Positions 54,572-62,718 are shown, numbered from the stretch's first letter. The stretch: 64,000 nucleotides of DNA from Chloroflexota bacterium (GCA_016234485.1 JACRBL010000036.1:124001-188000); one strand, 5' to 3'. Numbers and translations are program-made. The notes: generated from the letters alone by a model not told the origin.

Positions 54572-54835
54572 ATGAAAATGATCATCGTCATTGTCAAAGA
54601 CCACGACGCCGACCCTGTGACACAGGCGCTGACCAGCGAGAATTTTCGCGTGACGCGCATCGCCTCCACGGGCGGATTTATGCGCGCGGGCGTCGCCACC
54701 CTGCTGATCGGCGTGGACGACGCAGACGTGGACGCGGCCATCCGTGTGATGCGCGCCAGCCTCGGCGAGAGCAAACCAGGCGAGAAGCGCGCCACGCTGT
54801 TTGTGGTGCCTGTGGAAAAGTACGAGCAGGTGTAA
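54572..54835 (+). CDS. DarA/PstA-type cyclic-di-AMP receptor (short copy)
   Basis: An 87-residue paralogue of the preceding protein. It keeps the ligand loop better (IASTGGFMRAGVATLLIGVD). However, it lacks about 22 residues that form the long beta-hairpin before the last strand, going straight from ASLGESKPGEKRATLFVV to PVEKYEQV. The shorter copy may bind ligand while having lost the effector-contact arm, or may form mixed trimers with the long copy. GGAGACGC precedes ATG 54572, 12 bases after the previous stop. Confidence 0.85.
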   Translation: MKMIIVIVKDHDADPVTQALTSENFRVTRIASTGGFMRAGVATLLIGVDDADVDAAIRVMRASLGESKPGEKRATLFVVPVEKYEQV

Positions 54836-54836
54836 A

Positions 54837-54912
54837 CGCGGGACGCGGAGGACGCGGATCGAACGGAAAACGCGGAAAGAAAATTTCCGTGCCATCCGCT
54901 TGAATCCGCGTT
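54837..54912. repeat. Inverted array of GACGCGGA words
   Basis: Left: CGCGGGACGCGGAGGACG, CGGATCGAACGGAAAACGCGG (54837-54878). Right: TTTCCGTGCCATCCGC, TTGAATCCGCGTT (54884-54912). It begins immediately after the stop at 54835 and may terminate the operon. Confidence 0.75.
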
Positions 54913-55039
54913 CTTCATGACCAATTAACCGTCCTGCTTATTCAGTTCGCGAGGGAATGCGTTGAAACTATAATAACTGAAAGACAAAAGTTTGCCAAAG
55001 TGTCACTGGCAATCTCTTAAAAAAATTTGGGAGAAAAAC

Positions 55040-55591
55040 ATGTCATCATCCAAACTATTGACCTGTCCCAACTGCGGCGAAGGACTCGAAAAGCGCTGGC
55101 AATACTGTCCCATCTGCGGACTGGATCTCGCGGAGGCGGACGCCGCTCCCCGCCACCGAACGGAATATAAAACCGAGGCGGGGCGATTGGCGGAATATAC
55201 CGAACTCTTCGGAAGCGCGCAGGAAACGCTGGAAGCGCCGGACGGCGACCTCGAAGGCGCCCTGTCCGAATGCGAGGCCGCCCTCGAACTCAGTCCAAAC
55301 TCGGCCGAGGCGCACAACCTGCGCGGCTTGATTCTCGATCTGCTCGAAAGACCCGACGAAGCCATCCAAGCGTATCGCGAGGCCGTTCGGCTGGATCCCA
55401 ACTTCGAGGATGCGCGCGCCAACCTGGCCGATTCACAGCAGGAGCAGCGCGAAACTCCAATTCAAATGGTTGGCTTGGATGTCTCCGATCCAGAGAACGA
55501 GGGCGAGAAAAAATTTGCATCCACAATAATAGCCGCCATGATCATGCTCCTGACTCTTGCAATTGCGGCCGCGTTGATGAACGGAAGATAG
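55040..55591 (+). CDS. Zinc-ribbon, TPR and membrane-anchor protein
   Basis: A 183-residue protein. The N-terminus is a zinc ribbon (TCPNCGEGL...QYCPICGLDL). Two TPR-like units follow (GALSECEAALELSPNSAEAH; RPDEAIQAYREAVRLDPNFE). The C-terminus is one membrane helix (ASTIIAAMIMLLTLAIAAAL), so the protein is tail-anchored with its domains in the cytoplasm. This arrangement is common for small scaffolds in Chloroflexi, with no known partner. GGGAGAAAAAC precedes ATG 55040. Confidence 0.82.
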   Translation: MSSSKLLTCPNCGEGLEKRWQYCPICGLDLAEADAAPRHRTEYKTEAGRLAEYTELFGSAQETLEAPDGDLEGALSECEAALELSPNSAEAHNLRGLILDLLERPDEAIQAYREAVRLDPNFEDARANLADSQQEQRETPIQMVGLDVSDPENEGEKKFASTIIAAMIMLLTLAIAAALMNGR

Positions 55592-55609
55592 ATTATTTTT
55601 GGAGTGAAC

Positions 55610-56254
55610 ATGAAAAACAAAGATGCGCCCCATTCAAACGTAACCGCGTCTCTTTCCAGATTTGATGAAAGGATAGCGTTTTGGTTTAAATGGGTTCTCG
55701 CAAATGTTTTCGGCCTGCTCACAGGACGCTATATCGGCGGAATTATTCATGAACTATTGTGGCCGCCGCTACCACTTCCCCCCAATGCCTTTCCTCCTCT
55801 TCAGTTCATTGACCCTGCCCCAAGAATACTAGTCGTTGGTTTGTTAGTCGGAATGTTCATAGGCATTTTTGAAATGCTCTTGTTGAGGAGTGTGGTATCC
55901 ATTCCAAATTGGAAATGGGTGGCATCAAGCGCTTTGGCTTGCACCATTTTCCCAAGAATCCCTCATTTGTCATACACATTGAATGAGCTTATTCCTGATT
56001 TTATCATCGCGCTTACAAGCGGATTTTTTCTAGGCATTATGCAGTGGAGTATTTTACGAAAGACGTTCACTTATGCAGGTTTATGGATTCTGACGAAAGA
56101 ATTTACTTTTCCCTTGATTTTCTGGTCAATTTCGCCATCTATTTACTATCAGTCTGGTCACATTATTGTCGGGCTATTGGTTGGCGGTATAACTGGTGGA
56201 GTAATGCTGTATTTATTACAACACCCCATTACTTCTGAAAACATTCTTTCGTGA
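55610..56254 (+). CDS. AT-rich membrane protein of unknown function
   Basis: A 214-residue protein with four to six helices (WFKWVLANVFGLLTGRYIGG, ILVVGLLVGMFIGIFEMLLL, LIPDFIIALTSGFFLGIMQW, IIVGLLVGGITGGVMLYLLQ). The repeated GLLxGxxIGxxE/xQW pattern suggests an internal duplication. No family is recognised. It is clearly richer in A and T than its neighbours. ATG 55610 is chosen with GGAG immediately before; a GTG two codons earlier overlaps that site. It is probably in one transcript with the zinc-ribbon gene 18 bases upstream. Confidence 0.72.
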   Translation: MKNKDAPHSNVTASLSRFDERIAFWFKWVLANVFGLLTGRYIGGIIHELLWPPLPLPPNAFPPLQFIDPAPRILVVGLLVGMFIGIFEMLLLRSVVSIPNWKWVASSALACTIFPRIPHLSYTLNELIPDFIIALTSGFFLGIMQWSILRKTFTYAGLWILTKEFTFPLIFWSISPSIYYQSGHIIVGLLVGGITGGVMLYLLQHPITSENILS

Positions 56255-56301
56255 CGTGATATTGGTTTTACGTATCGCGCCCAACGTCTACTAAAATTCA
56301 C

Positions 56302-56337
56302 AAAGCCCCTGAAGGCTCATCACCCTCAGGGGCTTCA
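56302..56337. terminator. Bidirectional terminator hairpin
   Basis: AAGCCCCTGA (56303-56312) pairs with TCAGGGGCTT (56325-56334) across a 12-base loop. T-runs are weak on both sides. It lies between convergent genes ending at 56254 and 56391. Confidence 0.75.
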
Positions 56338-56394
56338 ATTACCAATTACCAATCTCCAATTACCGATCTTCAGACTATCCGACCACCCAACTAC
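56337..56394. repeat. CAATTACC and GACTATCCGACCAC word repeats
   Basis: CAATTACCAATTACC, AATCTCCAATTACCG (56337-56366), then AGACTATCCGACCACCCAA, CTACC (56371-56394). The stop codon of the endonuclease gene (TAG at 56391-56393, minus strand) lies in the last word. Confidence 0.78.
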
Positions 56395-57224
56395 CTCCAC
56401 GCCTTCTTCATCCGCAGCGCGTCCTCTTCCATCACGGGGCTTTCGCACAAAATCCGCCCACCGCAACCGAACTTCTTCAAGGCCTTGAACAGGTCTTTCC
56501 ATTTCAGATCGGCCTCTTCGAGCGGCAAGTGATTCTTCTCGCCCTTCGGCCCATACTCGATGCCCGAAAGGTGGATGTGCAGACTCGTCAACGCCTGCGC
56601 TCCCAGCGCCTCGGCATAGGCCTCCAGCAGGCGCGACCACTCGTCCACGCTGTTGACGGTCCCGTCACCGGGGCGCGCGTGCAAATGCGCGAAATCCAAA
56701 CACGGCTGAACTCCCGCCACCTGCCGCGACATCTCCAGCGCGTCATCGAACGAGCCCAGCATGGCCGACTTGCCCATCGTCTCCGGGCGGAGCGTGACCG
56801 GGTTCCCAGCCTTCCGCAACTCGACGACGCACTTTTCCAAACGGGGCAACGCCACTTTCATGACCTCGCGCGGGGCGCGGCCAAAATAGGATCCCGGGTG
56901 GAAAATGATATCCGTCGCCCCCGCCAGGTGGCCGTACTTGGCCGCGTCCATGAGACGTTTGCGCGACTTGGGCCACTCGTCCTTCTCGGCGTTTAAGTTG
57001 ATGTAATACGGCGCGTGGACGCTGAGCGCGACTCCCTGCTCGCTGGCGGTCTTCTTGATCGCCGCGCAGGTCTCCTCGCTGACACGCACCGCCTGCACCC
57101 AGCCCAACTCCAGCGCGTCCAGCCCGATGGATTTGCTAAACTCAATCGCGCCGACCGATCCGCCCGGCTTCTTGGGCGTTCCCATCGGCGAACCGACCGT
57201 CCCGAATTTAAACGATAAAGTCAT
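56391..57224 (-). CDS. Endonuclease IV-family AP endonuclease
   Basis: A 277-residue TIM-barrel protein of the Nfo family. Zinc ligands are in VHAPYYINL, IFHPGSYFG, RPETMGK, DFAHLHAR, HIHLSG and CESPVMEEDA, which cover the three-zinc site. It cuts DNA at abasic sites in base-excision repair. A sugar-isomerase role is possible for the same fold, but the HAPYYINL and HLSG blocks favour endonuclease IV. The stop codon is embedded in a word repeat. It is separated from dgkA on the same strand by a short word repeat; no clear ribosome site is seen before ATG 57224. Confidence 0.9.
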   Translation of the reverse strand: MTLSFKFGTVGSPMGTPKKPGGSVGAIEFSKSIGLDALELGWVQAVRVSEETCAAIKKTASEQGVALSVHAPYYINLNAEKDEWPKSRKRLMDAAKYGHLAGATDIIFHPGSYFGRAPREVMKVALPRLEKCVVELRKAGNPVTLRPETMGKSAMLGSFDDALEMSRQVAGVQPCLDFAHLHARPGDGTVNSVDEWSRLLEAYAEALGAQALTSLHIHLSGIEYGPKGEKNHLPLEEADLKWKDLFKALKKFGCGGRILCESPVMEEDALRMKKAWR

Positions 57225-57238
57225 GGTTACTCCTATCA

Positions 57239-57266
57239 GTTAAACGTTGAACGTTTAACGTTCAAC
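57239..57266. repeat. AACGTT word inverted repeat overlapping the dgkA end
   Basis: GTTAAACGTTGAACGTTTA, ACGTTCAACG. The last four codons of dgkA (I-V-E-R) and its TAA are written in this repeat. Confidence 0.8.
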
Positions 57267-57632
57267 GATCTTTTGCCACAACGGCGGCCCCAGGATCAAT
57301 AATCCCACCAACACCGCGGCCAGCGCGGCGATGAGGACGGCGGCCGCGCCCACGTCCTTGCCCACTTTCGCGAGCGGATGATGTTCCTGCGTCGCCAAGT
57401 CCACCACCGCTTCGATGGACGTGTTGATGAACTCGGCCGCGAAGACCATCGCGATGGTGAGGATCAACACCGCCCAATCGCGTGGGGGCAGCGCAAGCCA
57501 GAGGCCGACGATGAGTACCGCCGTCGCCACTGCCGCGTGGATCCACGCGTTGCGCTGGGTTTGCATCACATGCCGCCAGCCGCGGAACGCGTGGCGGAGG
57601 GATTGGAGGCGGGAGAGGAGGAATTTGATCAT
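57255..57632 (-). CDS. dgkA: Diacylglycerol/undecaprenol kinase (DgkA family)
   Basis: A 125-residue integral membrane kinase of three helices. The family signature is AEFINTSIEAVVDLATQEHH. N-terminal SLRHAFRGWRHVMQTQRNAW fits the amphipathic surface helix. In Gram-positive and Chloroflexi-type bacteria the enzyme more often phosphorylates undecaprenol, recycling the lipid carrier for wall and glycan synthesis. ATG 57632 has no clear ribosome site. It lies after ybeY, a very common gene pair. Confidence 0.92.
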   Translation of the reverse strand: MIKFLLSRLQSLRHAFRGWRHVMQTQRNAWIHAAVATAVLIVGLWLALPPRDWAVLILTIAMVFAAEFINTSIEAVVDLATQEHHPLAKVGKDVGAAAVLIAALAAVLVGLLILGPPLWQKIVER

Positions 57633-57649
57633 AGGGGAATAAGACACCA

Positions 57650-57720
57650 AACGTAAATCGTAAGAAGTAAAACGTAAAATGCCATATGGTTCGTTACGTT
57701 TTACGCTTTACGTTTTATTT
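57650..57720. repeat. Inverted array of AAACGTAA words
   Basis: Left: AAACGTAAATCGTAAGAAG, TAAAACGTAAA (57650-57679). Right: TACGTTTTACGCTTTACG, TTTTATTT (57695-57720). The ybeY stop codon (57715-57717) is inside the right arm. Confidence 0.8.
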
Positions 57721-58161
57721 CTCGCTGACTTTCACATGCCCCAACCCCAACCCATCCATGATCTCCCCCTGCGCCTTCCACATCTTCGCTTTCTCTTCTG
57801 GCTCGGCATGGTCATGACCAAGCAGATGCAGAACGCCGTGGACGACTAACAGCCGCGCCTCGTCAACGAGGGGGTGGCCTGCGGCTTGGGCTTGCGCGTC
57901 GGCGCGGGGGATGGAGAGGAGGATATCGCCCAGGTAGGTCGCGCCCGTTTCGGGGTCGGTTTCAGAGGCGGGAAAGGAGAGGACATCCGTCGGCGCGTCG
58001 ATCCCCAGGAAGTCACGGTTGAGGCGTTGAAGTTCCTCGTCATCCGCGAGGACGATGGTCAGGTCGCCTTCGGCGGATTGGTGAGTCAACGCGGCCAGGG
58101 CGGCCTGTTCGAGCAGGTCGAGGTCGAAGGGAGGTTCGAGGGAGGATTCGATGTTGATCAT
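57715..58161 (-). CDS. ybeY: Endoribonuclease / rRNA maturation factor YbeY
   Basis: A 148-residue protein. The zinc motif HGVLHLLGHDH gives the three His of the UPF0054 family, and LNRDFLGIDAPTDVLSFPA is the conserved N-terminal block. It takes part in 16S rRNA 3'-end processing and ribosome quality control. ATG 58161 (MINIESS) is chosen because the upstream frame (read as KTWGLLRRKKRPPRNDG) is repeat copy k. No ribosome site is evident. It lies between pgpH and dgkA. Confidence 0.93.
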   Translation of the reverse strand: MINIESSLEPPFDLDLLEQAALAALTHQSAEGDLTIVLADDEELQRLNRDFLGIDAPTDVLSFPASETDPETGATYLGDILLSIPRADAQAQAAGHPLVDEARLLVVHGVLHLLGHDHAEPEEKAKMWKAQGEIMDGLGLGHVKVSEK

Positions 58162-58175
58162 GGTTTGTGATCCCC

Positions 58176-58288
58176 CGTCATTGCGAGGAGGGCGCTTTTT
58201 CCGACGAAGCAATCCCCATGTCTTGGAGGAGATTGCTTCGCACACCTGCTCTGGCGGGCGGCGCCAGGGAAGAACGCTCGCAATGACG
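58176..58288. repeat. Interspersed inverted repeat, copy k, with inserted hairpin module
   Basis: CGTCATTGCGAGGAGGGCGC, GACGAAGCAATCC, spacer, GGAGATTGCTTCG, the module CACACCTGCTCTGGCGGG, CGGCGCCAGGGAAG (58240-58271), then CGCTCGCAATGACG. It lies between pgpH and ybeY. Confidence 0.92.
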
Positions 58289-58296
58289 GAGTACCG

Positions 58297-60402
58297 TCAC
58301 ATTCGCCGAATCGTCGCGATCGGCTCGCTGGCGATGGGCGGCTCGGCGGCAGGATATTGGATACGCGGGTGATACGTGCCGCGGAAGGTGGTGACGAACG
58401 ATTCGACGATCACGTTGAGGTCGCGCAGGGTGAGCATAGTGTGGTCGAGTTGGCTTTCCTTCTGGACGTATTCGATCACGCCGCGCACGATGGCGCGCAT
58501 GTCTTCGTCGGTTTGAGGGCTTTGGGCGCGCGAGCGAGCCTCGGCGCCGTCGGCGAGCATCAGGATGGCGGTCTCGCGCGAGCGTGGACGTGGGCCGGGG
58601 TAGCGAAATTTTTCGACGTCAATTTGCGCGGCGTCGCCGTTCGCTTTTTGGAGCGCCTGATTGTATTGGTAGCGCGTCAACATCGTGCCGTGATGTTCGA
58701 GCATGAAATCGGCGATGCGACGCGGCAGGCGATGTTTGCGCGCCAGAACCGCGCCGTCGGTGACGTGGCGGATGATGGTGGCCGCGGCCAGCTCAGGGTC
58801 AATGTCTTGATGCGTGTTTACCTGTCCAGGCGCCTGGTTCTCGATGAAGAAGGCCGGGTTGGCGGCCTTGCCCACGTCATGAAATATCGCGCCGACGCGC
58901 GCCAGCAGTGGGTCGGCGCCGATGGCTTCGGCGGCTTGTTCGGCCAGGTTCGCAACCTGCAAACTGTGTTGATACGTGCCTGGCGCGTTGCGCAGGAAAA
59001 ATTGCAAAAGGGGATGATCGGGGCGCGAAATTTCGAGCAGGTGCAAGGTGGTGGCGAGGCCGAGCCACTGCGCGAGAAAATATTGACCGAGCAACGCGAA
59101 GGCCGCCGATAAAAACCCCATGCCCGCCGCGGCCAGCAAAAGTTGCGTCACGCCCAGCCAGTCGAGGCCGCCCGCGGAGATGCGGAAGGCCAGCAAAACG
59201 AGGACGCCCGCGCCCGTCACCGACGCGCCCGCCCAAATGAAGTACCAGAAGCGGCGCGCAGGTCCGAGTGAGAGAACGCCGCAGAGCGACGCGAAAAGAT
59301 AATAAGGAAGAAGGTCAGAATTAAATCCGTACGCGGCCAGGATGCATGTCACGATGGAGATGACGATGCCCGCCTCCATGCCAAACAGCGCGGCGATCAA
59401 CATGCCGACCGCGGGGAGTGGATACACGTAGGGGATGAGAACATTATCGGGAATGGCGAGGCGGGCGCCCGCCAGAAAAAAAAGGTAAAGCGCAGCGATC
59501 ACGATCATGCTGCGCGGCTCGTATAAAAACCCCAATCGTTTACGGCGATAAAAATACAACGTGGCGAACGCGGCCAGCATCACGACCAGCGCGCCCTTGC
59601 CCAGCAGGTCGAGCGGTTGCGACGTGGAGCGAATCAGCCCCAGCGCCTGCAACGCCTCCACCTGTTCGGCGGTGATGCGTTCGCCCGCGCGGACGATGGT
59701 CTCGCCTGCCTTGTAGGTGACTACGACGGACGCCACCGCGTCGCGTGCGGAGGCGCGCGCGGCCTCGGTCAGTTCGGGACTGTGGAGGCTGTTCGCGGTC
59801 ACGAAGGGCTTCACCAGCTCGCTGACAATGCCCGCGTCCGATTCGCTCATCGAAAAACTGACGAGGGATGGCACACTGCGGCGCACGGTCTCCACGTCCG
59901 AGTCGCGGATGACGCCGCGCAGGACGCGCTCCAGCACGGTCAGAGATTCGGCGCGCACGTCGTCCCAGCGCGAGTCGGTGAGGAAGAGCAGAAGGTCAAT
60001 CGTCTCCACCGAAAGCGCGAGGTCCGAGATGGAGGCGATGCTGTTGCGTTTTTGGTCGCGGTTCGTGTCGGAGTTGGCGCGGATGAGCGCGATGGAATCG
60101 AGCGCGGCGCGCAGGCGTCCCATTTGCTGGCGTGAGATGGCGGGATCGGGCGGGGTAAAAACGGGCGGGACGGAATCGTAGGCGGCCTGTTTCCGTCGTT
60201 CAGTAAGAACGGCGCTTTCGAAATCGTGTTCGGTGGAGGCGACGTAATCGCGCGGCGAGATGTCCCCCGCGTTGAGCGGCGATGCGGACGGGCGCAGGGC
60301 ATCGGGGAAGGCGAGCGCGCCGAAGGATGCCACGGCCGCGACCGCGAGCAGGATGAAGCGAAAAACGGTCAGGCGCCTGCTGGAGCGCGGTTCTGTTGTC
60401 AT
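58297..60402 (-). CDS. 7TM-HD cyclic-di-AMP phosphodiesterase (PgpH type)
   Basis: A 701-residue protein. One N-terminal helix precedes a large extracytoplasmic domain (7TMR-HDED, about residues 40-270). Seven helices follow, and a C-terminal HD domain has the motifs HSLQVANLAEQAAEAIG (first His), IFHDVGK (His-Asp) and FMLEHHGTML. PgpH of Listeria with this architecture hydrolyses c-di-AMP, so the role is firm by family. It matches the DarA receptors at 54224-54835, making c-di-AMP signalling the shared theme of 54-60 kb. The ATG directly follows a word repeat with no ribosome site. Confidence 0.92.
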   Translation of the reverse strand: MTTEPRSSRRLTVFRFILLAVAAVASFGALAFPDALRPSASPLNAGDISPRDYVASTEHDFESAVLTERRKQAAYDSVPPVFTPPDPAISRQQMGRLRAALDSIALIRANSDTNRDQKRNSIASISDLALSVETIDLLLFLTDSRWDDVRAESLTVLERVLRGVIRDSDVETVRRSVPSLVSFSMSESDAGIVSELVKPFVTANSLHSPELTEAARASARDAVASVVVTYKAGETIVRAGERITAEQVEALQALGLIRSTSQPLDLLGKGALVVMLAAFATLYFYRRKRLGFLYEPRSMIVIAALYLFFLAGARLAIPDNVLIPYVYPLPAVGMLIAALFGMEAGIVISIVTCILAAYGFNSDLLPYYLFASLCGVLSLGPARRFWYFIWAGASVTGAGVLVLLAFRISAGGLDWLGVTQLLLAAAGMGFLSAAFALLGQYFLAQWLGLATTLHLLEISRPDHPLLQFFLRNAPGTYQHSLQVANLAEQAAEAIGADPLLARVGAIFHDVGKAANPAFFIENQAPGQVNTHQDIDPELAAATIIRHVTDGAVLARKHRLPRRIADFMLEHHGTMLTRYQYNQALQKANGDAAQIDVEKFRYPGPRPRSRETAILMLADGAEARSRAQSPQTDEDMRAIVRGVIEYVQKESQLDHTMLTLRDLNVIVESFVTTFRGTYHPRIQYPAAEPPIASEPIATIRRM

Positions 60403-60411
60403 TTGGTCGGC

Positions 60412-60495
60412 TAGTCACATAGTCGGGTGGTCGCGTGGTCGGATAGTCGGGTGGTCGGGCGGACCATGCGACTATTAGACTATTCGACTAACCAA
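60412..60495. repeat. Inverted array of AGTCGGGTGGTC words
   Basis: Left: TAGTCACATAGTCGGGTGG, TCGCGTGGTCGGATAGTC (60412-60457). Right: GACCATGCGACTATTAGAC, TATTCGACTAACCAACTAC (60462-60499). It occupies the whole gap between pgpH's start and the yqeY-like stop (TAG at 60496-60498), which lies inside the last word. Confidence 0.85.
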
Positions 60496-60939
60496 CTACT
60501 TTAACAGTTCCCTCACCATCGCGCTGATCGCGTCGTTGGGGGCGCGGCCTGCCACTTTGGGCATGACGATCTTCATCACTTTGCCCATGTCGCTGGGGAC
60601 GGCGGCTCCCGTCTCGGCGATGGCGGCCTGGACGATGGCGCGCAGTTCCTCGGCGGGCATGGCCGCGGGCAGGAAGGTTTCGAGGATGACGATCTCGGCT
60701 TCGTTGGCGGAGGCCAGGTCGGGACGGTTGGCCTTCTTCGCTTCTTCCAGCGCTTCGCGTCGGTTCTTGATCTCTTTTTGGATGAGAGCCATCACCGCCG
60801 CATCATCGAGGACGATGCGCTTGTCCACTTCCACCTGTTTGATGGCGGCCAGCGCCATGCGGAGGGTGTCCTTGCGCGTCATATCGCCCGATTTCATGGC
60901 TTGTTTGAGGGAGTCGTTAAGTTGAGTTTTGATATCCAT
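60496..60939 (-). CDS. GatB/YqeY-domain protein
   Basis: A 147-residue helical protein: MDIKTQLNDSLKQAMKSGDM, LRMALAAIKQVEVDKRIVLD, VALIQKEIKNRREALEEA-like and the C-terminal KIVMPKVAGRAPNDAISAMV. The family is homologous to the tail domain of GatB, which holds tRNA in amidotransferase; free YqeY proteins have no firm role. ATG 60939 is preferred to the ATG at 60948, since a TATAAT overlaps the latter and a leaderless transcript would begin at 60939. The stop lies in a word repeat. Confidence 0.9.
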   Translation of the reverse strand: MDIKTQLNDSLKQAMKSGDMTRKDTLRMALAAIKQVEVDKRIVLDDAAVMALIQKEIKNRREALEEAKKANRPDLASANEAEIVILETFLPAAMPAEELRAIVQAAIAETGAAVPSDMGKVMKIVMPKVAGRAPNDAISAMVRELLK

Positions 60940-60946
60940 GTTGTGC

Positions 60947-60952
60947 ATTATA
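60947..60952 (-). promoter_or_regulatory. -10 box (TATAAT) for a probable leaderless gene
   Basis: TATAAT on the minus strand at 60952-60947, 7 bases before ATG 60939. No ribosome site is present. A second ATG overlaps its last T and the following bases. Confidence 0.62.
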
Positions 60953-60967
60953 GCAGAGGAGGGGAGG

Positions 60968-61016
60968 CGTACTGCGTGGTACGTACTGCGTGTTGCGTGT
61001 TGCGTAGTGCGTGATA
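60968..61016. repeat. TACTGCGTG word repeat
   Basis: GTACTGCGTGGTACGTACTG, CGTGTTGCGTGTTGCGTAG, TGCGTGATAG: the unit TNNTGCGT recurs every 6-8 bases. It lies between the yqeY promoter and the stop of the propeller lipoprotein gene. Confidence 0.75.
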
Positions 61017-61024
61017 GTTCGCTT

Positions 61025-62170
61025 TTACTTAAATTCATATACCCCTGGATCAATAGCAACTTCCTCGCGCAAAATCGCCAAGCCTGAAAAACCATCAATC
61101 CACGCGCAACCCAACTGATCAAAACCAATCGTTTCTCCCCACATCGGGTCGCTAACAAGATTAGGTGTGAACACGGCAATTTCCTTTCCGTTGAAAACAG
61201 TTATTTCATCGCGATCTACAATCCAAACCCTATCTTGGGAATCAATTTCCACATCCAGCAACCAGCCTTTAAACCACGGATATTTTTCCACTGAAAACGT
61301 GTGCCATGTTCCATCATAAACAGACAAGCCATTTACAGTCGCGGCCCAAATTCGGTTTTTACTATCCAACGCCAAAGCGTTGACTGAATTAGATGGCAAC
61401 TCACCTTTTTGCGCAGTAAATGTTGTCCAGGATTTTCCATCATATCGCCACAATCCCGTTGAGGTTGCCAGCCAGTAATTCCCTTCATGGTCAAATAGAG
61501 CGTCTTCGACCATGAACATGAGGAACCCTGGGCGATCAGATAATTGGATATATCGCCAGGATGCGCCGTTGTATATATTGATGGAATTTCCTGTCGCCAT
61601 AAACACTTCACCGTCTGGGCTAATTGCAAGTCCACCGATAACATTACCGCTCAGCGCCTGGAGAGATGGTTCAATGGTTTGCCACTTATCTTTTTCGATA
61701 TCATAGATCAGCAAATTTCCGCCATCGGAACTACCATAAGCCCCAACATAGACATATTTTTCTGAGACAGCCATGGTACGAAGCGCGTCGTAGCTCATAT
61801 CTTCACGTGTTTCAGGTTGCCAGTTATGCCATTCCTTGCCGTCAAACATCGTTAATCCACGGCCATCGGTAGCGAGCCACATGCGACCGTGTGAATCCGA
61901 TTGGATGATGTTGATGTATTGAACTCTGCTATAGTCCAACTTTGCCCATGCTGTCAGAGCATTTACACCATCCATTACAGGACAATCCAATCTTGTCCCT
62001 GATAACGGGTTTTCAACCACCTGGACATCCTGGGTAATCAGATTCAAAGGTACTGGCGTTGCATTGGATTGCGCCGTATCGGTGAAGCGTACGCCCTGAA
62101 AACAAGCGGTTGCGACAAGAACAAGGGCAAGACAGGCTATTAGAATTTTATTGAAATGTAATTGGGACAT
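61025..62170 (-). CDS. Lipoprotein with two-component-regulator-type propeller repeats
   Basis: A 381-residue lipoprotein. The signal ACLALVLVATAC has the lipobox Cys at about residue 23. A series of beta-propeller blades follow, as in the periplasmic part of hybrid two-component sensors: MWLATDGRGLTMFDGKEWHN, VYVGAYGSSDGGNLLIYD, VFMATGNSINIYNGASW, YWLATSTGLWRYDGKSW, RIWAATVNGLSVYDGTWHT. The ligand is unknown. The gene is AT-richer than its neighbours. GAGGAGGAA precedes ATG 62170. Confidence 0.87.
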   Translation of the reverse strand: MSQLHFNKILIACLALVLVATACFQGVRFTDTAQSNATPVPLNLITQDVQVVENPLSGTRLDCPVMDGVNALTAWAKLDYSRVQYINIIQSDSHGRMWLATDGRGLTMFDGKEWHNWQPETREDMSYDALRTMAVSEKYVYVGAYGSSDGGNLLIYDIEKDKWQTIEPSLQALSGNVIGGLAISPDGEVFMATGNSINIYNGASWRYIQLSDRPGFLMFMVEDALFDHEGNYWLATSTGLWRYDGKSWTTFTAQKGELPSNSVNALALDSKNRIWAATVNGLSVYDGTWHTFSVEKYPWFKGWLLDVEIDSQDRVWIVDRDEITVFNGKEIAVFTPNLVSDPMWGETIGFDQLGCAWIDGFSGLAILREEVAIDPGVYEFK

Positions 62171-62232
62171 CGAAGCGTTCCTCCTCACTGGAATCGTTCA
62201 TTGACCATCACTTCTCGGAATTATACCCTCGC

Positions 62233-62718
62233 TCAATTTTCGAACACCTGCACACTCCCCTTCCACTCTTCATCATCAAACACAAATTCCTCAAACTTTC
62301 CGCCCGTATATTCCCCGATGACCTTCCTCCAAAACTGACGCGCATCGAGATTGGACGCGATCTGCGCCACTTCCCAGCGGCCGCAGAATTGATCGAAGAC
62401 GAACTGCGCGGCGCGTTGACCGAGTCTGTGGCGGCGGTATTTGCGCATGACGAAAAACTCGGCGATGGACCACTCGCTCTCAGGCAAGAGCGGATGCTTG
62501 TTGACCAGCGCGAAGCCCGCCAGTTTGCCGTCCACGCGCAGGAGGAAGGGATGGCGTCCCTGCTCGGACCAGTAGAGATCGAGGAAGGGATAGCCGAAGC
62601 GTCCCTGCGCGTCCACGTCCGCGCCATCGAAGGCGGAGAAATCGTAGCAATACAGTTCCATCAATTGTTCGAGCGCGGGCTTGTCTGTGATGAGGGCGGG
62701 GAGGATTTCGAGGTTCAT
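62233..62718 (-). CDS. GNAT-family acetyltransferase
   Basis: A 161-residue single GNAT domain. The acetyl-CoA loop region is AEFFVMRKYRRHRLGQRAAQ, matching R/Q-x-x-G-x-G/A. Earlier landmarks are LEQLMELYCYDFSAF and FLLRVDGKLAGFALV. Proteins of this kind act on small amines or peptides; the substrate is unknown. ATG 62718 (MNLEILPAL) has no good ribosome site. It lies 62 bases past the propeller gene's start. Confidence 0.87.
   Translation of the reverse strand: MNLEILPALITDKPALEQLMELYCYDFSAFDGADVDAQGRFGYPFLDLYWSEQGRHPFLLRVDGKLAGFALVNKHPLLPESEWSIAEFFVMRKYRRHRLGQRAAQFVFDQFCGRWEVAQIASNLDARQFWRKVIGEYTGGKFEEFVFDDEEWKGSVQVFEN

Noticed and set aside
60412..60495. CRISPR-like array of short repeats
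   Set aside because: Units are 8-10 bases, there are no unique spacers of 25-40 bases and the second half is the reverse complement of the first. No cas genes nearby.
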